DNA from: Selenomonas sp.
GTDB taxonomy: Bacteria > Bacillota > Negativicutes > Selenomonadales > Selenomonadaceae
NCBI GenBank assembly: GCA_003518745.1
Contig: DOYB01000220.1
Span: 1-14,712 of the forward strand
Reading direction: 5' to 3'
Length of the DNA stretch: 14,712 bases
This document shows positions 5,721 through 13,488 of this stretch, in pieces. The notes under the pieces are model-generated. The model had not been told where the DNA came from, ran no database searches, and was given only the letters and a program-made list of their open reading frames with translations. Made by a program: the position numbers and the translations under genes. Positions within the stretch are counted from its first letter, which is position 1. Every line of letters starts with the position of its first letter.

Positions 5721-6131
5721 ATGAGAGAACTTACTACAGAAGCCATTACCGAAAATCTCCAGAGTGTGATGGATTTCGTCAACGATTCCCTCAGTGATAA
5801 GGGGTGCTCCGCCAAGACACTATACCAGATGGAGCTGGTGCTGGAGGAAATCTTCATCAATATTGCCAGCTATGCCTATGAAGGCGATGAACGGCCCGTT
5901 GTCCTGAGCATCGATTTCGAGGAAGAGCCTCTGGCTGCCATTGTCACATTCAAAGACAAAGGTGCGCCATACAATCCTCTGAACCGGGATGACCCCAATC
6001 TTGCCCTCAAGCTGGAGAATCGTGAAATCGGCGGGTTGGGAATTTTTTTGGTGAAGAAAAATGTGGACGCAATCTGGTATGAACACGTCAATGGTGAAAA
6101 TGTCCTGAGCTTCAGGAAAATATTACGTTGA
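5721..6131 (+). CDS. RsbW-like anti-sigma factor / serine kinase (HATPase_c_2)
   Basis: A 136-residue single-domain GHKL ATPase of the RsbW/SpoIIAB type. Such proteins bind a sigma factor or another target and phosphorylate a STAS-domain antagonist on serine, and the switch is reversed by PP2C phosphatases. The N box is LVLEEIFINIASYAY (Glu43, Asn47), the G1 box is KDKGAPYNP (Asp79, Gly81) and the G2 box is EIGGLGIFLVKK (Gly104, Gly105, Gly107). All ATP-site elements look intact. The ATG at 5721 is preceded by AAAGGAAGG. It is the first gene of a four-gene rightward run and its stop overlaps the start of the next gene (TGATG). No STAS partner or sigma factor lies in the window, so its target is unknown. 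Confidence 0.88.
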   Translation: MRELTTEAITENLQSVMDFVNDSLSDKGCSAKTLYQMELVLEEIFINIASYAYEGDERPVVLSIDFEEEPLAAIVTFKDKGAPYNPLNRDDPNLALKLENREIGGLGIFLVKKNVDAIWYEHVNGENVLSFRKILR

Positions 6132-6796
6132 TGAATGAGGTGTGCAAACTGGATCAGGAAGAAGAAAAATTCAGGGACATGGGTGCCTACCTCCGCAACG
6201 CGAATGACATTGTGGAAGTAGCCATCAATGAGGGCAAATACTACGAAGAATATACCGTACGTCATATGCCAAAACACATGACAGAACAGAAGATTCTGGC
6301 GGAGCTTGCCTCGCATTTTCGTACCCAGGGCTTCAGGGTAATGCTCTTTCAGTATGAAACCCGCAAGAACAGCCATAGCTTCCTGCGAATAATGTGGAGT
6401 GAGAACCCTTACAATTACCCTGAGGAGCGTTCCTTCGTCTCCTCCGTCTTCGGGTTGTTCCGCAAAAAAGCATCCGCGAAGCGTCCCATCCTGTTTGGGA
6501 GGGCAAAGGACGCGTATAATTCAGTGCTGGAAAAGGATGTTGTAACAGAATCCGCCATCGAGCTCATGCTTTACGAGCTGCATCACGATTTTCTTACAAA
6601 TGTCGAGCCTTTGGTGCTTCAGCGCAAGGACCTTGACCGCATCCTGCTGCCGCTTTCGGATCTCGATGGGAGCGTGCTGCCCAAGCTAAACACCATGAAA
6701 CTTATTCATCAGCTTGAAGCAGACGGTCTTCATGTGGAGGTTCAACGCATGTTCCAATTCACTATAAAACCTGACGGCAGGAAAAAACTACTATAG
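6131..6796 (+). CDS. Conserved-looking protein of unknown function coupled to the RsbW-like gene
   Basis: I do not recognise a family for this 221-residue protein. It has no signal peptide, membrane segment or cysteine motif. It starts with a charged helical stretch (DQEEEKFRDM), then an alternating alpha/beta pattern with a hydrophobic strand (FRVMLFQYET, about 67-76). A basic patch follows (FRKKASAKR, about 110-118), and the C-terminal half is helical with LMLYELHHDFL (about 145-155). The ATG at 6131 shares a base with the stop of the upstream kinase gene (TGATG); a TTG one codon earlier is also possible. Such overlap often reflects co-translation of interacting proteins, so it may be the kinase's partner. 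The next gene follows after 11 bases. Confidence 0.75.
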   Translation: MNEVCKLDQEEEKFRDMGAYLRNANDIVEVAINEGKYYEEYTVRHMPKHMTEQKILAELASHFRTQGFRVMLFQYETRKNSHSFLRIMWSENPYNYPEERSFVSSVFGLFRKKASAKRPILFGRAKDAYNSVLEKDVVTESAIELMLYELHHDFLTNVEPLVLQRKDLDRILLPLSDLDGSVLPKLNTMKLIHQLEADGLHVEVQRMFQFTIKPDGRKKLL

Positions 6797-6807
6797 GAAG
6801 AGGATTA

Positions 6808-7566
6808 ATGGTATATCTGTTAAAATTTGGCGCAAGCTGGGTACTTCCTCCCGGTATATTCATACTCACGTTTTGGGGGATTGCCTGGTACTGCTGGAAA
6901 AGGAAGGGAGAAAAGCGCCTTGGGGCGCTGATTGCCGGAATCACCACCCTGTTTTATCTGCTGTGTACCGGTTTAGTGGCAGAGCATGTAATGATAGGAT
7001 TGGAATCCGCCTATTCCCCCCCTGCCGAGCCAAAGGGAGATGTCATCATCATGCTGGGAGGCGGCGCCATGTCAGACTCCCCTGACGTGGATGGTACCGG
7101 CGCCCTTTGTTCAAGCCCCGCGAACAGGCTTCTTACCGCGGTTCGCCTTCATCGCAAGCTAAATGTGCCCATACTGCTCTCAGGAGGGCAGGTTTATTCA
7201 GATACCGGGGCAGAGGCAAAGATAGCAAGCCGCATACTTGTTTCACTTGGAGTCGCGCCTGAGAATATCCTGGTAGAAACCAAGAGTATAAACACCACCC
7301 AGAATGCCATATTTTCTGCCGAAATACTCAGAGAACATGGGTTCAAGCAACCTATTCTCGTGACCTCGGCATTTCATATGAAGCGGTCTGTACTGAACTT
7401 CCATAAACAGGGGATTGAGGTTGTCCCCTATCCTACCGACTATCAGGTAAGTCATCATCCTGTCTTTCACTACACGAAGCTGCGTCCCCAGACAGAGGCG
7501 CTGCTTGACAACGTAACAGTGTTCCAGGAAACCCTTCGTACCTTCGTAACGCGCTATATCGAATAG
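6808..7566 (+). CDS. YdcF/ElyC/SanA family membrane protein (DUF218)
   Basis: A 252-residue protein with two N-terminal membrane helices (about 8-28 and 37-57), then a DUF218 domain. The domain motifs are GDVIIMLGGG (about 77-86), ANRLLTAVRL (about 105-114), PILLSGG (about 121-127), VETKSINTTQNA (about 156-167) and ILVTSAFHMKRS (about 173-184), with likely active-site Ser177, His180 and Arg183. This is the layout of E. coli ElyC, which affects envelope and lipid-carrier metabolism; the chemistry in this family is not well defined. The ATG at 6808 follows AGGAAGAGG. The gene sits 11 bases after the unknown gene and 12 bases before the MATE gene, so it belongs to the same transcript. Confidence 0.88.
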   Translation: MVYLLKFGASWVLPPGIFILTFWGIAWYCWKRKGEKRLGALIAGITTLFYLLCTGLVAEHVMIGLESAYSPPAEPKGDVIIMLGGGAMSDSPDVDGTGALCSSPANRLLTAVRLHRKLNVPILLSGGQVYSDTGAEAKIASRILVSLGVAPENILVETKSINTTQNAIFSAEILREHGFKQPILVTSAFHMKRSVLNFHKQGIEVVPYPTDYQVSHHPVFHYTKLRPQTEALLDNVTVFQETLRTFVTRYIE

Positions 7567-7578
7567 GATTGACAAAAT

Positions 7579-8943
7579 ATGACAAAGAATCTTACAGAAG
7601 GTGAGCCCGCAAAGCTCATTTTCTTTTTTACTTTACCCCTTATTGCCGGCAATATGTTCCAGCAGATGTACGCCCTTGTAGACACCTTTATAGTTGGGCG
7701 TTTCCTTGGAGTTGAGGCCCTTGCGGCCGTGGGCTGCACTGGCAGCCTCATGTTCTTGATGCTTGGCTTCATTGTGGGAATCACAAGCGGCTTCTCCATA
7801 TACACGGGCCAGCGCTTCGGGGCAAAGGACGAACAGGGGGTTCGTCAAAGCGCGGCGGCATGCGCCGTCCTTTCCCTGGCATGTTCCATATTGCTGACAC
7901 TCGTCGGTGTCCCCCTGTGCCGTCCATTACTGATATTGATGCAGACCCCACCGGAGATACTCGATGGCGCCCATTCCTTCATCAGCATCGTCTACGGCGG
8001 GCTTGTTATGTTCTTCTTTCTGCTCATGCAGACAAATATCATCAGGGCTTTGGGAGACAGCCGGACCCCAACCATAATCCTTGCTATAGCCCTGTGCGTA
8101 AACATCCTGCTGGAGCCCGTGGCCATCCTGATTCTTGAATGGGGTATCCCGGGGGCGGCACTGGCTACTGTTGTGTCCCAATTTCTGGGCAATCTGATTT
8201 GCTTCATGTATATATTGAAAAAGGTCCCCATCCTTCATGTGAGGCGCGAGGACTGGAACCTCACCCGAAAAATCCTCTGGGCGCATCTGCGGATAGGGCT
8301 TCCCATGGGGTTTCAGGCTTCAATAATAGCCATTGGCGCGGTCATCCTTCAATACGCTCTCAATCAGCTGGGGCCGGTAGCCGTTGCCGCCTACGCCGCC
8401 TCCCAAAAAGTAGACGCCATAGCCGTAATGCCGATGATGTCTTTCGGCACTGCCATGGCAGCCTTCACCGCTCAAAACTACGGAGCAAGAAAATATGAGC
8501 GGATAGAGGAGGGTGTTAGGAAATGCATCTACATGTCCTGCGGCTTCAGCATCTTTGCAGCGCTCCTGGTTATCCTTTCAGGTCCATATATCATGCACAT
8601 GTTCGTGGGAGACGGGCAGCAGCAGGTCGTTGATTTCGGTGAAACCTACTTCATAGTAAACGGTGTGTGTTACTGGATCCTCGCGCTCCTGTTCATATAC
8701 CGCTTCACCCTGCAGGGACTTGGCCAAAGCTCTGTTCCTACAATCGCAGGAATAATTGAGCTGTTCATGCGAATGGCAGCCGCCCTCCTGCTGGTGGATC
8801 TCTGGGGATTCGTAGGAGCCTGTATGGGCAATCCGCTGGCCTGGATTGGAGCCCTCATCCCCGTATTCATAGCCTACATCTACACACGCCGGCGACTCAG
8901 ACGGGCTATCATGAGAGAACGGCAGATACGCGGGGAAGTCTGA
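7579..8943 (+). CDS. MATE family multidrug efflux transporter
   Basis: A 454-residue integral membrane protein with about 12 hydrophobic segments in two similar halves, the normal length for MATE antiporters, which export cationic drugs or metabolites against Na+ or H+. Family signatures include the N-terminal LIFFFTLPLIAGNMFQQMY, VDTFIVGRFLGVEALAAVG and RALGDSRTP in the first half. The second half has LRIGLPMGFQ, FGTAMAAFTAQNYGA and RFTLQGLGQSSVP. A basic cytoplasmic tail (RRRLRRAIMRERQ) ends the protein. The substrate cannot be read from sequence. The ATG at 7579 has AGGA about ten bases upstream. It is the last gene of the rightward run, followed by a strong terminator. Confidence 0.95.
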   Translation: MTKNLTEGEPAKLIFFFTLPLIAGNMFQQMYALVDTFIVGRFLGVEALAAVGCTGSLMFLMLGFIVGITSGFSIYTGQRFGAKDEQGVRQSAAACAVLSLACSILLTLVGVPLCRPLLILMQTPPEILDGAHSFISIVYGGLVMFFFLLMQTNIIRALGDSRTPTIILAIALCVNILLEPVAILILEWGIPGAALATVVSQFLGNLICFMYILKKVPILHVRREDWNLTRKILWAHLRIGLPMGFQASIIAIGAVILQYALNQLGPVAVAAYAASQKVDAIAVMPMMSFGTAMAAFTAQNYGARKYERIEEGVRKCIYMSCGFSIFAALLVILSGPYIMHMFVGDGQQQVVDFGETYFIVNGVCYWILALLFIYRFTLQGLGQSSVPTIAGIIELFMRMAAALLLVDLWGFVGACMGNPLAWIGALIPVFIAYIYTRRRLRRAIMRERQIRGEV

Positions 8944-8973
8944 AAGCTCACCTCAAAATAGAAAAGTCTCCTC

Positions 8974-9015
8974 AGAAAAATAGAATCCCATCATTGGACG
9001 GGATTCTATTTTTCT
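8974..9015. terminator. Bidirectional Rho-independent terminator between convergent genes
   Basis: A perfect 16-bp inverted repeat (AGAAAAATAGAATCCC / GGGATTCTATTTTTCT) with a 10-base loop. Because the stem base is A-rich on one side and T-rich on the other, both the MATE transcript (plus) and the phosphatase transcript (minus) leave a U-rich tail. Confidence 0.9.
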
Positions 9016-9026
9016 ATATAGCATTG

Positions 9027-11216
9027 TTAACTTCCAAGGAAAACAAGCCCCAGCAGCGTAATATCATCATACCTCTCGGCACCCGTTGAGTGTGCGCCGA
9101 CATCTTTTTTGACAAGGTCGACCACCTCTTCCGCCGTTGCCGAGCCCGGGGTCCTGTTCAGGACCTCCTTCAATCGATCCGATGTGTAGTACTCTCCATC
9201 TACATTCGTGGTCTCAGTCAAGCCATTGGTATAGAGGATGATTATATCCCCCGGCTCAAGCCTGAGGCTAAGCTGTGGGAAGTCCAAAGAATCATCGATT
9301 CCAAGCATGCAGCTCCTCTTCATCGGAATGAATTCAAAGCTGCGGCTGCCGTCCTCCTGCTTCCTGCCCACCAAAGGCGGACAGTGGCCACCGCTCACAT
9401 ATACGAATTCCCCTGTTTCAATATCCAGCATCCCAATCAGCGCGGTGACAAACATCCCCTCAACGTTGTTCTGGCACAGCCGTCTGTTCGCGCAGGCCAT
9501 AACGCCGGAAAGCTCCTCCTCGGAATGCATCATAACGGCATAATTCTCCAGCACTGTTCTGGATTTCATCATAAAGAGTGCCGCGGGCACACCATTGTCT
9601 GACACATCTGCCACAGTCACCATCAAATGATGGTCCCCTACCATATAGAAATCATAGAAATCTCCGGCAACATACTTGGCCGGGGTCATAGAGGCAAATA
9701 TGTCGAACTCCTTCCTTTCCGGAAAGGGCGGAAAAACATTGGGCAGCATTCCTGCCTGAATGCCTTTGGCCACATCAAGCTCTGTGGATATGCGCTCCCT
9801 TTCGGAGGTCATCTTCGTCAAATCTGCCATGTACTTCTTCAGTTCGTCTGTCATGGCATTAAAGCAAATCGCAAGATGCTCGATTTCATCCCCCGTATGG
9901 ATATCCAGCTTCCTGTCCAGATTTCCATGGGCAATATCCCTGACTCCGTCCGATAATTGAAGGATCGGCATGGAAAAGCGTTTTGTCAGAACCGCGCTTC
10001 CGCAGTACATAATGACAATGAGAACCAGCACCAGGCCTCCCATTTTCAGCATAACCTCAAGGAACATACTTCTCAAGGTATCACGGAATGCGTCAATCTG
10101 GGCCATGACTCCCTTCCTGGCCTCAAGGTACGGCTCCATAACCTCGGACTTCTCCAGCAGGATACCGTAACTCCACCCAAACTGATCCATAGGAGCGAAG
10201 GACAGATAATACTCCTCGCCATCTACCTTCAAGTCGATGATCCCGCTTTTTCCGGCCATCATTTCCTTTGATACCGCGACAATCTGCTCTGAGTCTGATT
10301 TCCTCAAATCCTGTATTCCGGGAAGTGCTGACAATGCCCCATGCTCCCTGCTTGACATCAGGACGTCGCCTGTGGCACGATCCAGTATGAAACTGGTCTC
10401 GCTTTCACCCACCGACTTGTCTGAAAGGAGATGGTATATCGACTCGATACTGCCGTCAACTCCGACTACCCCGGCAAGCCCCTGGGCATCATAGTAGGGT
10501 ACGGCGCAGGTGATGGCAGGATAACCCTCTATGCCGACATAAACGTCCGTAAAGGTTGCCTTGCCCGCCCTTTCGGCCGCGATATACCACGGCCTGGTCA
10601 CTATATCATAGTCCGTAAAAAACTCCCTGGTCATTTCAACCACATGATTGCCGTATGGAATGATATCCATGCATATCATATAATTGTTCTTGGAGCCAGC
10701 GAAAAACGACAGCCTGTACGAACTGTAGAAATCCATCATAGGGGAAAGGCTGTCCGCGATATTCGACGCAAGGGCTATTTCCTGCGCGATACTGTCATTT
10801 ATTCCGCTTTTTATCAGCTTTGTTCCATGATGAACATAGCAATCCCCTGAACGGATTACGGTATTGATGGAATTGGGCAAATATCGCGGCTTATATGCCT
10901 CAGGATGGGTCATTATATGTGTCATTTGACCCGCCAGCAGGGTCGCGTAGTTCCTTATCTGGGAAATTTCAATTTCTGCCTCCTGGGCATGCAGCCTGGT
11001 CATGTCTGACAAGGTTCTCTTGGTTTGGACCTCCGCGAAGCCGCCGGTATAACCCTCTGCGAATCTGGCTAGGTTTTTCCCACGTTCATCAAGTTCATCA
11101 TGTATCTCAAGCATAGCGTAGAAGGAAAGCCCCCCCAAAGCCAGGAAGGCCATCAGGCTGCCGGCCATTATCAATACCAGCAGTTTCTTCCCGATACTCA
11201 TTCCATGGAGTTTCAT
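9027..11216 (-). CDS. dCache-HAMP-PP2C sensor phosphatase with a substituted metal ligand
   Basis: A 729-residue membrane sensor. TM1 is at about 9-33, followed by an extracytoplasmic dCache domain to about 390, TM2 at about 392-412, HAMP at about 410-462, a coiled linker and a SpoIIE/RsbU-type PP2C phosphatase domain at about 505-729. The dCache domain has Tyr203, Arg208, Trp210, Tyr211 and Asp254, in the spacing of the amino-acid-binding signature. In the phosphatase domain Asp519 (VAGDFYDF), Asp537 (VADVS) and Asp717-Asp718 (DDITLL) are present. However, the usual YTDG reads YTNG (Asn664, codon 9225-9227), so a metal ligand is changed. GKG is DNG and GHNPP is GHCPP. It overlaps the upstream paralogue by ATGA, with AAGGA nine bases before the start. 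It may be inactive or weakly active, acting as a receptor or partner. Confidence 0.9.
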   Translation of the reverse strand: MKLHGMSIGKKLLVLIMAGSLMAFLALGGLSFYAMLEIHDELDERGKNLARFAEGYTGGFAEVQTKRTLSDMTRLHAQEAEIEISQIRNYATLLAGQMTHIMTHPEAYKPRYLPNSINTVIRSGDCYVHHGTKLIKSGINDSIAQEIALASNIADSLSPMMDFYSSYRLSFFAGSKNNYMICMDIIPYGNHVVEMTREFFTDYDIVTRPWYIAAERAGKATFTDVYVGIEGYPAITCAVPYYDAQGLAGVVGVDGSIESIYHLLSDKSVGESETSFILDRATGDVLMSSREHGALSALPGIQDLRKSDSEQIVAVSKEMMAGKSGIIDLKVDGEEYYLSFAPMDQFGWSYGILLEKSEVMEPYLEARKGVMAQIDAFRDTLRSMFLEVMLKMGGLVLVLIVIMYCGSAVLTKRFSMPILQLSDGVRDIAHGNLDRKLDIHTGDEIEHLAICFNAMTDELKKYMADLTKMTSERERISTELDVAKGIQAGMLPNVFPPFPERKEFDIFASMTPAKYVAGDFYDFYMVGDHHLMVTVADVSDNGVPAALFMMKSRTVLENYAVMMHSEEELSGVMACANRRLCQNNVEGMFVTALIGMLDIETGEFVYVSGGHCPPLVGRKQEDGSRSFEFIPMKRSCMLGIDDSLDFPQLSLRLEPGDIIILYTNGLTETTNVDGEYYTSDRLKEVLNRTPGSATAEEVVDLVKKDVGAHSTGAERYDDITLLGLVFLGS

Positions 11217-13402
11217 TCCCTCACATCCTTGCCTTCCTCTGCCGAGCCTTGGTACAACACAGTCAGCATAGTAATATCATCAGATTGTTCAGCCGTTCCC
11301 ACATGTCTCCGAATATCTTCCCTGACTATGGCGGTAACTTCCTCTACGGAGGCGCCTGCCGGAACACTGTCCAGCGCGGCTTTGAGCCTTTCCTCCGAGT
11401 AAAGCTGATTTTCTTCGTTCATTGCCTCTGTAACGCCATCCGTATACAGAAACAGCATGTCTCCCGGCTCAAGGGAAATTTCCATCTGGGTGTATTTGTT
11501 CTTTTCGATGATACCCAGCACACGGCTCTTCCCGAGCTGCATATACTCAAAGACGCGCTTCCCATCCTCCTGCAGCCTTCCCACCAGCGGAGGATTATGA
11601 CCGCCGTTTGAATGTATGAACCTGCCCGTATCCAAGTCCAGCATTCCCATAAATACCGTGACGAACATACCTCCGTCATTGTTTTTGCACAGCCTTTTGT
11701 TGGCAAGGGACATAGCGCCTGAAATATCATCCGGATTCTGCATCATCACTGTATAGTTCTTGAGCACAGTCTGTGAAATCATCATGAACAGGGAGGCAGG
11801 AATTCCCTTCCCTGAAACATCGGCTATGGTGATTACCAGATGCTTCTCGTCCACCAGATAAAAATCGTAAAAGTCTCCGCCCACTGCCCGCGCCGGCTGC
11901 ATTGAGGCAAATATGTCGAAAGCCTTATTCTCTGAAATCTCGAGGAAATTCCTGGGCAGCATATCAGCCTGGATTTTTGTGGCCAGGTTCAGCTCTGTGG
12001 CAACACGTTCCTTTTCAGCCGTGGCCTTTTCAAGGTTTTTAATATAATCCTTGAGTTCATGGCCCATGGCATTAAAGCAGACAGAAAGATGCTCAAGCTC
12101 ATCTCCCGTCTTCACATCAAGCTGTTTGTCCAAATTGCCCTGAGCAATCTCCCTTACACCATCAGCCAGATTATGTATGGGCCTCACGAAGCGTTTCGAA
12201 ACCATGACGCTGAACAGGATAAGGATAAGCAGCAGGGGAATCATTAGGACAATAGATCCTAAGTATATTTTGCTGAAGAGCTCATCCATCTCATCATGGA
12301 ACCCGGCCATTGCCCCATTCATGGCTTCCTTAGCCGCCGTAACCGGAGAAAGGACGCTGTCCTTTTCAATCAAGGCCCCGTAACTCCACCCGATGGAGCC
12401 CACAGGAGCAAAGGCAAGATAGTGTTCAACACCGTTGACCACCACCGGTACCACATCTTTTTCTCCGTCAATCATGCGGCGGGCAGCTTGGGCCAGGCTT
12501 TCGTCACTGCTCTGCCTCAAATCCCTCCCTATGAGACTGTCATTTATGGAGCCGTTATTGGGGGACGAAAATATAATCTCCCCATGCCTTCCCAAAATGA
12601 AGCTATACTCCATTCCAAAGGCATTCTCCACAGTAAGCCTGCGGTAAACCTCTTCAGGATTACAGTCAATCCCCGCGACTCCCGCGAAGCCCTCCTTGTC
12701 GAAATATGGCGCCACGCAGGTGACACAGGGGTAGCCTTTAGTGCTCACATAGACGTCTGTGAAGGCATATCCATCCGCATGGCGGCCAAGCTCATACCAT
12801 TCCCTCTGCCTGGAATCGAAGCCATTCAAGGATTCACCGCTGAAGGGCTGTACCTGTTCACCGTCAGCAGTGGCATAGACACCTATAATATATCCATGCC
12901 TTGAACCAAGGAAACATGCCCCATAGTTGCTACTGAGAAGTTTCAGATCCTCTGCCACATTGGACAGGACTCCGATTTCAGCAGAAACACCGCCATTTAT
13001 GGCTGCATCCAATGCCACTCCATAGTGTACATATGGCTGTCTTGAATAAAGCACCTGCTCCCTGGGTCTGGGCAATGTAACCGAATTAACGGCGCCCGGA
13101 TTCTTCAACAGGTGCGCAGCCTTCCCTGCCAAATACTCTGTATCCTTAGCCACAACGGAAAACTCATGGCTCATAAGCTCTGCCTTGCCTTTGGCAATCT
13201 CCATCAAGCGTTCCTGTATCTGCCCCGCCGCATAATCCTTTACATAATCGGCTGCGGATTCACCCAGCTCGTACTCCTTGGAATTCAGTGTCAGATTGAT
13301 ATTGAACATGCCATAGAGAGACAGCGCAGACATCACCAAAAATGTCAAAAGGCTACCTGAAAGAACCAAAAGCGTTACACGTCTGGCAATATTGAGCTTC
13401 AT
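11213..13402 (-). CDS. dCache-HAMP-PP2C sensor phosphatase, intact active site
   Basis: Same length and domain order as its downstream paralogue: TM1 about 10-33, dCache to about 380, TM2 about 382-402, HAMP about 400-455, coiled linker, PP2C phosphatase about 495-729. All four acidic metal-site motifs are intact: Asp510 (VGGDFYDF), Asp528 (IADVSGKG), Asp655 (YTDGVTEA) and Asp708-Asp709 (DDITML). It should therefore dephosphorylate a target, in this family usually a STAS-domain anti-sigma antagonist, in response to an external ligand. The dCache site keeps Arg200, Trp202, Tyr203 and Asp246 but has Phe195 where the signature has Tyr, so ligand range may differ from the paralogue. The ATG at 13402 has GAGG nine bases upstream. 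It starts 86 bases after the GntR gene on the same strand. Confidence 0.92.
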   Translation of the reverse strand: MKLNIARRVTLLVLSGSLLTFLVMSALSLYGMFNINLTLNSKEYELGESAADYVKDYAAGQIQERLMEIAKGKAELMSHEFSVVAKDTEYLAGKAAHLLKNPGAVNSVTLPRPREQVLYSRQPYVHYGVALDAAINGGVSAEIGVLSNVAEDLKLLSSNYGACFLGSRHGYIIGVYATADGEQVQPFSGESLNGFDSRQREWYELGRHADGYAFTDVYVSTKGYPCVTCVAPYFDKEGFAGVAGIDCNPEEVYRRLTVENAFGMEYSFILGRHGEIIFSSPNNGSINDSLIGRDLRQSSDESLAQAARRMIDGEKDVVPVVVNGVEHYLAFAPVGSIGWSYGALIEKDSVLSPVTAAKEAMNGAMAGFHDEMDELFSKIYLGSIVLMIPLLLILILFSVMVSKRFVRPIHNLADGVREIAQGNLDKQLDVKTGDELEHLSVCFNAMGHELKDYIKNLEKATAEKERVATELNLATKIQADMLPRNFLEISENKAFDIFASMQPARAVGGDFYDFYLVDEKHLVITIADVSGKGIPASLFMMISQTVLKNYTVMMQNPDDISGAMSLANKRLCKNNDGGMFVTVFMGMLDLDTGRFIHSNGGHNPPLVGRLQEDGKRVFEYMQLGKSRVLGIIEKNKYTQMEISLEPGDMLFLYTDGVTEAMNEENQLYSEERLKAALDSVPAGASVEEVTAIVREDIRRHVGTAEQSDDITMLTVLYQGSAEEGKDVRE

Positions 13403-13424
13403 CCCTCATAACCTCGCTAAATCA

Positions 13425-13450
13425 GTTCAACTACGTTCAAAATTATTGAA
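13425..13450. promoter_or_regulatory. Ten-base-phased GTTCAA repeats upstream of the phosphatase genes
   Basis: GTTCAA occurs at 13425-13430 and 13435-13440, and the inverted form TTGAA at 13446-13450, so the half-sites lie on one helical face. They are 20-50 bases upstream of the phosphatase start codon. This could be a binding site for a regulator; the region is AT-rich and chance is possible. Confidence 0.25.
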
Positions 13451-13488
13451 ACCTATGGGTATATTCGACATCTTTCCCAAAAACCCTT

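Noticed and set aside
13396..13419. Similarity of the phosphatase start region (TTCATCCCTCATAACCTCGC) to the repeat at 81-100
   Set aside because: The match is short and falls on a ribosome binding site and start codon that explain it; no hairpins accompany it, so it is likely chance.
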